Shown here: positions 21,948-33,635 of the stretch, piece after piece
How the letters are laid out: every line of letters starts with the position of its first letter
Numbering within the stretch: the first letter of the stretch is position 1
Source of the DNA: Porphyra umbilicalis
Lineage: Eukaryota > Rhodophyta > Bangiophyceae > Bangiales > Bangiaceae
Length of the DNA: 64,000 nt
Assembly: GCA_002049455.2 (NCBI GenBank)
Contig: KV918777.1
Location: 62,001 to 126,000 of the forward strand
Reading direction: 5' to 3'
Position numbers and translations under genes: made by a program
Notes under the pieces: generated by a model
The model's database searches: none
The model's input: only the letters and a program-made list of their open reading frames with translations
Told to the model about the DNA's origin: nothing

Positions 21948-22200
21948 CGCCGCCAACGTGCCTCGCCGGCGGCAAGGGTGGGAAAAGCTCAACGGTAGAA
22001 AGGGGGATCGGGGAAACGGCCGCCGGCGTGCCACGCCGGCGGCAAGCGCGACAAAAACGCAACGGTAGCAGAGAGGGGGGGCAGCCGCCGGCGTCCGACG
22101 CCGGCGGTGAGGGCGGGATGAACGCAACGGTAGCAAAGAGGGGGGGGGGGTAGCCGCTGGCGTCCCACGCCGGCGGCAAGGGCGAGAAGAACTCAACTGT
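21948..22200. repeat. 65-70 bp hairpin repeat array
   Basis: Four units end in CAACGGTAG-like boxes at 21991, 22061, 22126 and 22195. Each contains a near-perfect palindrome of the form GCCGCCGGCGTNNNACGCCGGCGGC. The second and third are the clearest. It uses the same GCCGCCGGC core as the 90-bp array. Confidence 0.75.
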
Positions 22201-25200
22201 AGGAGGATGCGTGCGAGAGGTCATTTGGATGAATGAGCGAGGGAGCACGAGCCGCCGGCGGACGGCGTGTTCACATGTCGTCGGCGGCGGCCGACAGCAC
22301 GCGACACAAGAAGCGCGCACACGCGGAGCACGAGCGCGCGACCGCAGCCCAGGCAGCGCCCCTCCGTACAGCCGATGGCGGCCCAGGGGGCGCCATAACG
22401 AGCCGCGGATGGCGTCCCTCGCTGTGGCCGCTCGTGCGCGTGCGTGGATGCGGGGGCGCAGGGTGCTTCGGGCCCGCCCAAGCGGGAGGTGTGCCCGACA
22501 CCGCCCAGGGAGGTGCGTTTGAGGCTCCCCGAACGGCCCTCTCTGCGACACGGCCCCACGCAGCGCTGCCCACGAGGCGGGCCACACCGACACTGGCACG
22601 GGGCCTCGTGCGTGCCCCTGTGTCGACGAGATCCCCGCCTCGTGAAAGCGGCTGAGGCACCCGCCGCGCCACGCTTGACGTGAGGCTGCCGTACGACCGA
22701 TTGGCGGGGGGGGGCGGGCCTGGCGCCAACAGGGACCAGAGCAATCTGATCACGGGCCGGCTGACCCCTGGCGATGATGGATCCGCCTCCCTTTCAGCAT
22801 ATCTGTGAATATTTCCAGCAGCCAATGATATGGCTTGGATCAGATTGGAAACCTTCCAAGATTTCTCATTGCATGCAAACGGATCACGTGATTGATTGCG
22901 CGACCGCGCCGATAGTCCCGCGCGCGCCCACCGACACTGTCCGTTTCGACGATTGCGGCAGTGCTCGTTCTGAGCAAGCCAACGCCGCCACCAGCAGAGG
23001 CGCCGTCCGCCTCTCGTTCTGGAAGCATTCGATTCGAAGCATCTGTTGGACCGCGCGGTGCCTGCCGTGGCCGCGTCTCGACAGCGCGTCGCACAGCGCA
23101 CCATTCCCAGGGTCCGCGACCGAGAGCCGCGGCTCTGCGCTGTCGCGTGAGGCTTGCTATCTGTTATTAGTTCGCCAGGTGTCTTACCGAAGTGAGAATT
23201 TTCTGCGTCGTGCCAGCAGGCCGATCTGTTCCTGTCAGTACGTGGCGCTTTATTTTAGACGTGTGAACTTGACTTTCAGTATGTTTACTCAGATAACAAA
23301 AGTCTGCACAGACGATTGGAAAGTGGCGACGCGTTCTTGTCGGGATTGCAGCCGTTTCGTCCCTCTCTCCCTCACCTCGTGACTGCTTGGATATATGTTC
23401 GATTTCTGTCCGCTTGGGGGTCGACGATGCTAGGCACGCTTCACCCATCTTCTTGTACCAATCTCTGGACCATGTAGCCCCTGTTTTCGACAACTCCAGG
23501 ACCGCGGACGGCCCTCTTGGATGAGAAAAATGGGGAGCCGCTGAGCATCCTCCACGTGAGCAGACGTGGCATATTCCGTTAGGGGTTTCAGAACTTGGGG
23601 GAGACGTTGTTGGGTGTGCTCTAAACCACCCTACTCCCAATCTCGCATTGCGGGAGATATCGAGTGCGGGTCACTGCAGGTCGCTCTGCAAGGTGGCCTC
23701 AATGGCCCCGTAGGAACTTTCTTGATCACCCAGAAGCATGCAGACTGTCGCTACCGCTGTGCCTTCCGAAGAGGCTATGGCGGCCCTGGCATCGATGAGG
23801 TGCTATGGGAAGCTTGTGTGCCTGCATTCTTGAACGTGAAGACTAGAACCTTGGCACCCATGGCTTTGGTGCCCCACGTCGCCTTGCGTTTTGTCACAAA
23901 GGGCTTCACGCGCACGATTTCATTGAGAATGCAGAAAAAAGAACAGAAATTATGCTGTCGGCAGCACAAACGATGAATGAAATTTGCGCACATTCTGTGT
24001 GGAACGGATAGATCTGGTGCATGTTACTCTCTGTACTATGCAGACGTGTTGCACGACCTGTGGTGATTTGGACAGACGTTGTGCACAACCAGGTCGTACC
24101 TTGCATATTCTGGCATGCCTTGGTGTCGTGATTAGCTTCCTACAGCACCTTAGTTTGCTTGTTTTGCTTGAAACGGTACATCAAGCAGCTAAAGCTCAGC
24201 AGATTCGAGCTACAGACCTGCACGACCAGCAATGCTAATCGGCTCGATCTGGATCGCTTCTCAACACCTCACGCAGTCCCCGCTGATCGTCCCGCACAGC
24301 ACCACCAGGGGCTCTCACGTTCTGACCAGGTTTGGTCCAAACCGAGGCACTTTTTGGCGATGCCAGGCCCCACGACCATGGGACACGTGCCTGTCTTGGA
24401 AGGATGACTAGTACTCTCCCCAATGGCAGCCTGAAATGCAGGTTCCAGATGAAAATATGCGCCAGTGGGTGTCCTGCGGTTGCAAGACTCCTTGCGCTTT
24501 TCTGCATGTCTCGACACGCGTTTGGCGCATGTTCGCAGTAGTCTAACACAGGCACGAGTGATTCCTGTGCAGGTGGCGTGCACCTCGCACCAGATTTTGC
24601 GTCGAAAGCCAACTCAAGTTTATCAGGTCTGAGGGTCCCTGCAGAAAGATGCCGCAAGAATACTGTTCATAATACATAAAACCATGCAAGTTCCCTCGCG
24701 CCGCGTACCAGGTATGACCCACGGACGGAATTTCCATGTCCATCTTTGTTCGTGAGGGGAGCTCTGGTACCATGCCATAATTATCAATGTCGACAAGAAA
24801 TGGACGTTCCAATGCGGAAATAGGGCTCTCTGCAGGCCCTCTGTTGGGCGTGCGAACGGCCAACGGATCCGTGCAAGAGGCTGGAATCGACGGCCGTGCG
24901 GCTGAGGGGGTACCATGGTTTTGAACCTGCTTTGCAGGTCTTGCTCTCTGATCGGTTTCGGTAGACCCTCCTCACGGCGTCACTCGAAGTACAGTCATTA
25001 TTCGCATATGTGCCATTCACTGGGAGAGCATGCTCTACAAGTGAATGGCCCCTAGAGCCTCAGGACCTCGATCTCTTGCGATCTCGGACTATATGAGGGA
25101 GCTACTTTTGTAGCGCACCTTTTCCATGAAAGCTCATAACGACTGTAGTCCAGGCTATCATCTACAATCAAGTCCTTGAGGCACGAATCAAGATCAATCT

Positions 25201-26640
25201 TGCGCACTCGTTCACTCAATTTATGACGATGATCCCCAGGATGATTGTAATCCAACGCCAGAACAGTCCTGAGCACGATCCCCAGGATGATCTTACTCCC
25301 ACTTCAGGACAGTTCTCAGTACCATACGCAGAACGATCTGAACCAGCGAATCGAAATGATCCTTCGTAAGCTTGTGGCAGCAACGTTATCGAACAATTGC
25401 CGAATCTGCAGGTGCTGGTGCGAGGATGCTTCCCACTGAATATCGGTGCAGATGGTCTTCGGGCACTTCTAAACTCCACTGCGGGCTCTGTCACCAAGAT
25501 CAACAAAAAGCGGGCATACTGTTAACCTCCAAAAAATGGCGGTTGCAGAGAGAAGGGAGCCACAGCGATTTGCGACCTCTTCCTTATTTAATCCTGGCCC
25601 CTAAATGAGACTGTCTGCAGAGGTTTCCACAGGACAGTCCTTTTCGTGCAGCCAGGTCAATCCCGCACACAGGTTGGAACTATCCGCCGAATTATCCCAC
25701 AGCCTTCGACGGATCGATGCGAAGGAGTCCCTAGAATTGTTCGACGGACGATCCCAAGATCACGCCACAATCATCACAGGATTGGTATAGGTTCTTTCTC
25801 TTGGAAAATGTAGAGAACTCTTCTCGGGCGACTTCTGTCTTGTTCTCCGGGATAATCCTACGAACTGACCTGGGATCAGAGGCGGACTGCACGGTGGATA
25901 GTCCGTGGGAACAATCGAAGAGCAGAGCAGCAGACTATCTTTGGGATTGTCTGTGAGATTTTTCTGTCGCTCGTTTTCGAGATCGGCGCACGTTCCAGTT
26001 CTGCAATCGTCCGTCGCTCGAAGATGTAGGACGCTGCACGGATGGTTCGTTCGGCTCAAGGAGGGGGCCAGCTTCAGCATTCTATGCATAGAGACGAATC
26101 AGATTCTTGCGAGCATGTAGCCCACGCGGCTGAGCGGTGTTGGGCTCTTGTCATGCCACAGTACAGCCGAAGTGCGTGGAGACCTGTTTGCTCGGCTTCT
26201 GTTCGTACTTGGCACAGTAGCGAGCGTCCTATCGTCCTTCGACCGGTCTGGTCCGTATCGATTCCCGCTTGGGTCTCCCCCCTCTGTCATCGGTCGGGTT
26301 GAGTGCCAGTCACTCGAGCTGGCATCTCGGCTTCCGGCACCATTCCTGGCCCACAGGCGGCATCGGAGGCTGCGCTCTCGAATTTGTTGACGCCTTTGTC
26401 TTACGTCGCAGCGTCCACAGGCACGCCCCGTGAGCGCCTCCCTGCGAATACGGTTGATATGCTATACGTTAAAGTGCCTGTTACTGAGACGCGAACTGCG
26501 CTTCTGCGTGTTGTGGGGGTGTCAAGAAGACAGTGCATGACGAAACGATGAAGCGTCGCAGGCGTGGACCTCGAGGCTCCGCGTTCTTCTATCTTGCCGA
26601 TGGAGACCTCCGACATTTTCAGTCGCAACGGGCCTCGTGT
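22201..26640. other. No supported gene; transition from GC-rich to lower-GC DNA
   Basis: ORFs here are short and without recognisable motifs. From about 22.8 kb base composition drops clearly compared with 16-22 kb. Short repeats (GATCCCCAGGATGAT at about 25229-25290) occur near 25.2 kb. This stretch may be 5' sequence of the transposase element that follows, but no terminal repeats were identified. Confidence 0.4.
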
Positions 26641-26658
26641 ACAACAGGTTAGAGAGCT

Positions 26659-29533
26659 ATGACCATAGAGGAGTCTGGAAGCAACTGTGTGACGAAGAAC
26701 CCGAGCCCGTTGGGAGGAACGCCGTCACACACAGCCGCTGCGGAGGTCTACCACGATGTAGTCATGTCCTCAGACTCTGAGCGTGATGGACTTCCCTCGG
26801 ACGATACAGACATCTCCAGTGAAGAAGAACGACCACCTGGACAGTTTGCTTCTCGCCGAAAATTCCTGTGCTTTGGCTGCCTCTTTGGACGAGCTCGTCT
26901 CACAATCCGGCAGTACGACATCATGCGCGAGGCAGAGAACTCATTCAGCCCCAAGGAGAGGTGGCCGTCGAGGTGGCGCTTACAACAGTTGCGAAAGAAA
27001 ATGTTGAACTCCGCAATACCGCTGAGACGCGAGGTGACGACGCGGCAGCTACCCGTTGGCAAAGGAAAGACCCTCCGCAAGCTGCCTGACGTTACTGTGT
27101 CCTACATTCCGTTCTCTGTGCACATAAAGAGGGACTATGGGGACCCAGTGACAGAGGCTCTGTTCCATCGCGAACGGGATGCACGCACCGGGACTGTTGA
27201 GCGCCCTGTAGAGTTCTTTAAGACAGTGGCTGCCAGGGATCCGGCTCGTTTCAACTTCAAGAACGGCTTTTTCAGAGATGGATACATGTACGGTATCGGA
27301 TGCAATGTCTCTGTCACCTTGGATGACAACACAAGGTTTCAGGCCCGATTGGAAAGTACAGCGATTGCATCCGACGGCGACATCTCTATCTCAGAGGCAT
27401 CGTACGCTCCCCAGAGCATTCTCCGAGTTGGAGACTTACTGGGGCTGTTTGAGGCCCTTAATGAGTTTGAGCCTCCTGAGCCGTGGGCGTCAAGCTTCCA
27501 AAACGATTGCAGGCTCACTTTGAGGTTCACGAGGTCAGGAGGCGTGTTTGTTAGCGCCGCGCGCAGCTTGTCCGAGCGCCAGAAGGACTCCTGGTCCCTC
27601 TTGACGGCAGTGAAGCCATTCGAGCTGGACCAAGTGCCTGAGATATCCCAAGATGGGCTGAAGGAGAAAGACCCACACACTCTGTACGTCTTATTGTACG
27701 GTGATGAGTTTAGCGTGTACAAGCGACGCCGTGGGAGCTTAGAGGGGTACTACGGTGCGTACACGTCTCTGGTCTTGGATGACCGTGCCTTCTCCGTACG
27801 TCCACTTTTCTACTTGCCTCCTGGGGCAAACCCTGACGCTCTACTGAGACATGTTGTGGAGGACATGCTCCAAATGAGCAAAGAAGGTGTTGCTATCTAT
27901 GACGCGTACTCGAAGGAGAACGTCGTGGTGCAGGTATTCTTGTGCATCGGCGTGTTTGATTTTTTATGGCTGCTAAGTTCTCCAACTCTGTAGGAGCTCC
28001 TGGAACTAAGCACTGCACCAGCTGCGACATTGTCCACCCGAAGACCAGGAGTGAGAGGAAGGAGCGCGCGATGAGCAGCACCGCTTCTTTTGATGTCAAA
28101 GACACCAAATACTCCAGAGTGCAAGAGAGAACAGCTGCCATCATGTCCGCACTGAAGACTTCTACTCAGTCGTCTGCCGAAGCTTTGGAAGACGCACTCC
28201 TCCTAAACGGCGTTACGGACCAGTCAGGTAGCCTGATGATGCGCCTGACTGATGCTCGAGGTCCAGGGACGTTTGACATACACGAACATGTGCTGGTTGC
28301 TCCATCTCATCTTCTGTACTACAACATTGGATCCAACCTACTGATGGAAGCGTACGAGTCTCTCTCTGTCGAGCAGCGTGACAAGTTCGTGGTGGAAATG
28401 CGCCGCAGTGCAAAACATGTTCCGAAACACACGGTACTTTCCTCCTTTGAGCCTGAAAAAACGGGTGGCACAACGCTTTCCATGTCCGACTAAGCCGTGC
28501 TGCTTACCGTGAGTCCCACGGTCTTGGAGTATGGTGTGCACACTCCAACTACCTGTACACTGCGGTTTCTACGCTTCGCGCACTGAAGGCCCTACGACAG
28601 TCTTCAACTGCCCTATTTTATAGGCCTACGCTTTCGTCCGACGGAGAGCAGGCCGTAAGGGAGCGGCCAACTGTCGTGGAGCTCCAACGTCTCGGCGAAA
28701 GCCTCATGATTGAGCTACGTCGCCTGCTACCATTCAATGGAAAATGGGAGCGACCGTCTGTTTATCGTGTGCTCGAGCTTCTTTATCGTACGTTACCGTT
28801 GGTGCAGCTCGGTTCAGCAATATGCGAGCTGATATTTGAGAACTTCCATCAGATGGCGAAGCGCGAGGTCTGCCAGAGTAACCATCGAAACGCAGCGGAG
28901 TACTCAATGCAGAGGTGGAGAGACACAGAGCAGTACTCAAGGGCGCTCTCCATGCCAGAGGAGCATGGCATCCCACCGTCGTGGCTGCTTGGCCTGGCCG
29001 GAAATCCGTTGAAGGCCGTCTCGTTCCACAGAATCGCTCCGCAGCGGCGGTTGGCATCTATCATCGTCGGAGATTGGCGAGGAAAGGAAGCACTGAGAAC
29101 AGTCTCTGTCTCGACAGAGGAGCTCTGGAGGGCTCATGCACCCAACGCGCTCATCAAGTTCTGAAGGAGAGCCAGGCACCCGCAGAGATCATTCCTCATT
29201 CGAGAGGGGTCGACGGTGTCAGTGCTCCAAGACGGAGGGCCATCTGACGAAGTGAGCGACTCCGGTGCCACAGGAGTGCAGAGATTCCAATTCTGTCGGG
29301 TTCGAGCGATCGGTACTATAGCGGAAGGGCCACACCTCGAGTGTGAAGCGTGGAAAGTGCCGGATTTGGCCGTATCCATCGTGGGGAAACCTGCGGTGGT
29401 CACGCTTGATTCTACACCCAGTGTGTCTCTCGTGCGCGCTGAGCGGGTGAAGCAGTCTGCTTTTGTTCTTCCTTGCGGTACGCACAGCGTGCTGTTCACC
29501 AAGAAGTCGGGCTTTCATTTCAAGAGTGGTTGA
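26659..29533 (+). pseudogene. CACTA/Plavaka-like DDE transposase in three frames
   Basis: The first segment (26659-27966) starts at a good ATG, has an acidic Ser/Asp N-terminus and a CFGC motif, then LLYGDEFSVYKRRRGSLEGYY (Asp349, likely first catalytic residue) and RPLFYLPPGANPDALLRHVV. The frame then moves by -1 at T TTT TTA (27960-27966) into FSNSVGAPGTKHCTSC (the G-x-x-C-x-x-C block of this group). It moves by -1 again near an A run at 28456-28461 into a frame open to 29164 that contains ELIFENFHQMAKREV with a likely catalytic Glu. After a TGA at 29162-29164 the same frame continues to 29533 and resembles the usual C-terminal beta region. The family is inferred from remembered motif order, not a search. 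Whether the frame changes are recoding, decay or sequencing error is open. Confidence 0.6.
27960..27966 (+). promoter_or_regulatory. Possible -1 frameshift heptamer T TTT TTA in the transposase
   Basis: In the zero frame the codons GAT TTT TTA give the U UUU UUA heptamer, and the next coding segment is exactly in the -1 frame. Translating with the shift keeps the FDFL stretch, whose Asp434 fits the second catalytic position. A 44-nt intron (27934-27977) would also join the frames but would remove that Asp. Confidence 0.4.
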
Positions 29534-29966
29534 GGGAAGCTACATGTGTCTTTCGCAAAGCATGCACACAGTAGATAGAGTAGTGCGTTCAGCGCATGCT
29601 TAACATTTGCCCGCCTCACTTGGTAGTATGCTGTCTTTGCACTAATATGCTGTCTTTGCACTATGGGCACTCTTGCCATAGCCTGTTTCCGACGCCGTAA
29701 CTTGTACGCTGTAGTTTGGATTGTGGAGATAGTGCGCGGATCGCGATCCATGCCAATGCTACGTGAATGGCGGGGCGGAAAGCACGGATTGAGGCGCTCC
29801 CACTCATAGCACATTTGTCTGGAGAGTGCTCGTTTAGAACCATTCCAATGAATCGAAGAAATACAGCATACGTCACGAAGGTACCCTCCGCGCGTCATGT
29901 CGCCGCAAACAAACTCATACTCATTCCAGAAGACCGAACCTCAGAAACATCCAAAACGCTGCTGAT
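29534..29966. other. Gap between convergent transposase and JmjC genes
   Basis: No ORF of note. A short duplication of TATGCTGTCTTTGCACTA lies at about 29627-29662. This is the shared 3' region of the two genes. Confidence 0.4.
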
Positions 29967-31544
29967 CTAGTCACCTCTCTCTACCCCAACTCTCTTCAAC
30001 TTATCCGCTAGCAAGTAGGCGCGGCCATTGGACAGCCGTTGCACCACCGAAGATGAGTGACATCCGACTAGGAGCGGCTGCTTCCCGTAGGCCTGCTCGG
30101 GCTTGTAGTGCAAGTCGTCGTACATGGCTGGCGCGCATCGCCAGCAACAGATAGGCGCTCTAGGTCCTGCTCCATCTCCCAGCTGCTCAATGCAGGCCGG
30201 ACACACAACTACAGACAGCCAGACGACCATTTCACAGTGAGGGCACGCCGCACCGTCGACAGAGTAGTCTGTAGTGGTTCCCTCGTTCTCGTTCGGGAGT
30301 ACCAAGGGTTTCTCCGCAGGCTTAATCGCGTTGTCACGGACGAACTGCTGAACACCCTGGGGGGCCGCTTGCAAGTCCAGCACAGTTGGCTTCTTCCTCT
30401 TCCACGCCGGGTGCGAGTTGCGACTCATGTACTTCAGGACGCAGTCCAGGTACTCCGTCAAGTAGGACGTCATGACTTTCAGGTCTCTTCGGAATTCTGC
30501 TGGGTCGCATTCCTCATAGGATCGCACGTCACCACACCACCACTTCCCATCAGCAAGCTTCACAGCGCTAAGAACCAGTAGCTTCTCGAAAGGAATCAGC
30601 ATACCAATCTTTCCACGCCAGTGGGCCGCGTGTTCAATCGCGTGCACAAGCCAGCCAGTGCGCGCAATATTCACTGCAGATGCTACGTTGGTCCCTGCGT
30701 TGAAGCCGCTGTGCGGAACAACATAGCCTGTGACGACGAAGTCCCCTGCTTTCATTTCATGGAAGCCGACGCGAATGCCGTGGGCGAGGAAAAACGACGC
30801 CGGCCACAAGACGGCCTTTTCAGCGAGAAGCTTCCACACATCTCCTCCTGCTGCCGCCAGCGCGACAGGGTCCATGCATTCACTCATGATGCGTACCATC
30901 TTGGGGACTTCAGATCTCGAAAAGAAAAACCAGAACTTACTCGCTCCGGACTGCAGGTAGGAGACCGACTGAAGGAGATGGTCTTCAACATGCCAGCTGA
31001 AGTGCGAGCCGACGCTTCCCATGTAGAGCAGACTAGTGTTGATACCCTCGCATGTGGCACATGCGCCTAACATGCTGTGGTGGTTCAGCGTACGAGGGTT
31101 GTGGAGTCGTTCACTAGGCAGCAATGGCTCTGGTTCAGCTGCACAGGCACTGTCACCCAGGCTCCTGCCACACCCATCCTCATTGGCTGGATTCATGTCC
31201 GATACGTAGTACACGTCTATTGGATTCGGCTTTGCGGGACCCAGGGCTCTTGTTTCGTGGCCGCTTGATGTCACACCTCTCACCCAGGTGACCCCCCGAT
31301 CATTCACGTTCTGAAGGAACTGCGGTACACCGAAGCCCTTGTATCGGGCGCGAAGAGCGGTTGTGCTCTCGCGCATCCTTCTTTTGATATCAGCAGTCGA
31401 TAGCATCATCTCCCGTTCAGGCAACACCTGTGCTTGGAGCCCGTCGCGCTTGATAGCAGGGTCTGGCTCTGCACTGCCAGCGAAGGACTCGCTGACAATA
31501 GTTGGGTATTGCGGGAAAGTCTGAACCCGCACCCGGACCTTCAC
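29967..31544 (-). CDS. JmjC-domain dioxygenase with C5HC2-type zinc finger (KDM5/KDM4-like)
   Basis: The 525-residue ORF is intact. The JmjC core has LLYMGSVGSHFSWHVEDHL with iron ligands His185 and Glu187. The 2-oxoglutarate-contacting Lys203 is in GASKFWFFF, and the third iron ligand His278 is in VVPHSGFNAGTNVASAVNIA. This is the layout of histone lysine demethylases. Residues 434-496 have Cys pairs and LSVVVCPAC followed by CCWRC and LLVGCH, like the C5HC2 finger that follows JmjC in KDM5 proteins. The N-terminus has at most a weak JmjN (FPQYPT). PHD and ARID domains are absent, so it is shorter than host KDM5. It faces the transposase tail to tail, 433 bp apart, in the same lower-GC island. 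The predicted substrate is methyl-lysine on histones in the nucleus; this is inferred. Confidence 0.85.
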   Translation of the reverse strand: MKVRVRVQTFPQYPTIVSESFAGSAEPDPAIKRDGLQAQVLPEREMMLSTADIKRRMRESTTALRARYKGFGVPQFLQNVNDRGVTWVRGVTSSGHETRALGPAKPNPIDVYYVSDMNPANEDGCGRSLGDSACAAEPEPLLPSERLHNPRTLNHHSMLGACATCEGINTSLLYMGSVGSHFSWHVEDHLLQSVSYLQSGASKFWFFFSRSEVPKMVRIMSECMDPVALAAAGGDVWKLLAEKAVLWPASFFLAHGIRVGFHEMKAGDFVVTGYVVPHSGFNAGTNVASAVNIARTGWLVHAIEHAAHWRGKIGMLIPFEKLLVLSAVKLADGKWWCGDVRSYEECDPAEFRRDLKVMTSYLTEYLDCVLKYMSRNSHPAWKRKKPTVLDLQAAPQGVQQFVRDNAIKPAEKPLVLPNENEGTTTDYSVDGAACPHCEMVVWLSVVVCPACIEQLGDGAGPRAPICCWRCAPAMYDDLHYKPEQAYGKQPLLVGCHSSSVVQRLSNGRAYLLADKLKRVGVERGD

Positions 31545-32077
31545 CCCAACCTTTCGCTAGGGCGCTAGAGATGGCAGAGGTCGAATATCAGGTGTTACTA
31601 TTCGGAACACGAGTGCACCAAATGTACGGATCGACGCTGCCTGCGATCGAATCAAAACATGCACTCCGAGTTCCTGTACGGTACTTAAGCAGGTAATTGG
31701 AATTGGGTGAAAGCCCAGGGCCATTGACGCGGCAACCCACGTCTCCACGACAGGGTCCTCGTGTTGCAAGCGTCGCGGTTCCTGAAGAGCGCCATCCGCT
31801 TGTGGAGCGGCTGTGCTGTCACCAGCGGGTGACTGGTCAGAGAGTGCGTCTTTCAAGCACCCTCGACCATCCCCGCTCGGGCGTCGCTTTGAGCTCTGCA
31901 CGCTACGGCCTTTGTGTCCTGCGGTGGTGCCCATGCTTCGATGTCCAGCACGGGTGTCAGAGAGCGCTTCGGCCGCAACTGTAGCAGCGCAATCATTGAG
32001 ATCAACGACTTGGCGAATGCCGTGCCCCACATCGGCACGAACAAAACCCCTGCCATCAGAGTGAAGCTGACCCCCTC
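31545..32077. other. JmjC upstream region, no clear gene
   Basis: This holds the presumed promoter side of the JmjC gene (minus). ORFs crossing it on minus are Gly/Arg/Asp-rich and derive from the repeat array to the right. No TATA box stands out. Confidence 0.4.
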
Positions 32078-33247
32078 TCACGCCAACATGGTGCACAACT
32101 CGGGCACCATCGTCACCGCAGCTGTCCTCACTTGCGCGAAAGCCTGCATCTCGACCACTAGCACCAGACAGAAAAAGGGCGCGGCCCCCGTGATCATCTT
32201 GTGCACCACGCCCACCGCCTGTACCACGACGAGCATCACATGTACCTCCACCTTGACCGGCACGGCCACCATCTCGGCCATCGTCAGACCGACCACCACC
32301 ACGGCGTGCTTGATCTTCATCAGCGCCACTCTGCCCACCGCCAACACTGCCACGATAAAGCCGGTCTTCGTCTTGAGCACCTTGACCGCCGCGTGCACCA
32401 CGACGCCTACCACCTGCATCTCCACCATGACCGTTACGATCACCATCGCGGCCAACATCAGACCGACCACGACCACCGCGTGCATGTTCATCTTGACCTT
32501 CGCTCTGTCCAACGCCAAAGCGGCCACCACCGCATGGATGTTCACGTCGACCGACTTGCCCGCCGTCACCGACAGGACCAAGGCCGGATGCTCCTGCACC
32601 TCGGCCGTCATGTCCACCAGACGGAAGATTACCTCGCTGAACGCCATGGTCTTTCGCATCTCGGGCACCATCGTCACCGCAGCTGTCCTCACTTGCGCCA
32701 ACGTCTGCATCTCGACGACCACCATCAGACCGACGAAGGGCGTGGCCCCCGTGATCATCTTGTGCACCACGCCCACCGCCTGTACCACGACGCGCATCAC
32801 ATGTAACTCCATCTTGACCCACACGGCCACCATCACGGCCAACGTGAGGCCGACCACGAGCATCGCGTGCTTGTCCATCCCGACCGCAACTCTGGCCATC
32901 ATCAACACGGCCACCACGAAGCGGGGCTCCGTCTTGACGACCTCGACTGCCGCGTGCACCACGACGCCCGCCACCCACAACTCCACCTTGACCGCCACGG
33001 CCGCCATCGCGGCCAACACCAGAACTACCACGACCACCACGTGCTTGCTCATCTTGACCTCCACTCTGACCACCGCCAACACTGCCACCACCAGGCGGGT
33101 CTTCGTGTTGAGGACCTCGACCGCCGCGTGAACCGCGACGCCCGTCACCTGCATCTTCAGCTTGACCGACACGGCCACGATAGTGGCCAACATCAGACCT
33201 ACGGCGACCACCGGGTGCGTGTCCATGTTGACCGCCACCCTGCCCAC
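32078..33247 (-). repeat. 174-bp minisatellite with a 561-bp higher-order period
   Basis: The box ACCACGACG recurs at 32223, 32397, 32784, 32958 and 33132 (as ACCGCGACG); neighbouring units are 174 bp apart and 32223/32784 are 561 bp apart. The block ACCATCGTCACCGCAGCTGT repeats at about 32101 and 32662. Both periods are multiples of three. Three frames are therefore open for over 1 kb: a Val/Ala/Met-rich protein on minus (33247-32078, 389 residues), a Thr-rich one on plus (31914-33131) and a Gly/Arg/Asp-rich one on minus. I cannot tell which, if any, is translated. Confidence 0.75.
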
Positions 33248-33633
33248 TCTAGCATATCTCTGCTACCAATTGGCAATTAGCCACGAGTAGCCCCCTTGAC
33301 TGGCCGAATCCACGAATGTGTGTGACTCGGCTTGTGGCACGCCCTTTGGGGGGTTACTTCCGCATTGTTTATTTTTTATTGCTTGCCTGTCTTATCTGTC
33401 TGCCGGCACTCATTACGATCGCTTGATCGTATGGTCGATCGACCAGTGCCGTTGTTTGTATTAAACCACCGTGGGTCCGGGGTCGCCGTCGTGGGCACCA
33501 CCCGGCTCGCCATCGGATGCCCTTCAACAAAAGGTCTTTCTTCCTCGCCGCGACGGCGATAGAACTCGCTTTATTGCTTGGCTACGGTCGGTCTCAGTAC
33601 ACTGGTAATTGAACTAACGTTATTAATACCACA
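33248..33633 (+). repeat. Element B 5' LTR
   Basis: It is matched by the B' LTR at 11718-12112 (minus). The start is set where homology begins (TCTAGCATATC, TGTAGCATATC in B') and the end at ATACCACA, two bases before the primer site. A TATA-like GTATTAAA lies near 33459. The start is uncertain by a few bases because TG has decayed to TC. Confidence 0.75.
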
Positions 33634-33635
33634 TT

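Noticed and set aside
20930-22200. CRISPR-like array
   Set aside because: Whole units repeat, with no unique spacers, and the context is eukaryotic transposon DNA.
23167-23640. 157-codon minus ORF
   Set aside because: No recognisable motif, no neighbours to support it, and length is within chance for this composition.
27934-27977. 44-nt spliceosomal intron (GT...AG) joining transposase frames
   Set aside because: Phase fits, but removal deletes the FDFL stretch with the probable second catalytic Asp; a -1 shift at T TTT TTA keeps it. Not excluded without RNA data.
28509-28623. Second intron candidate with GTGAGT and TTTTATAG
   Set aside because: The upstream frame stops at 28493 before the donor, and the downstream coding frame is already open through this interval from 28457.
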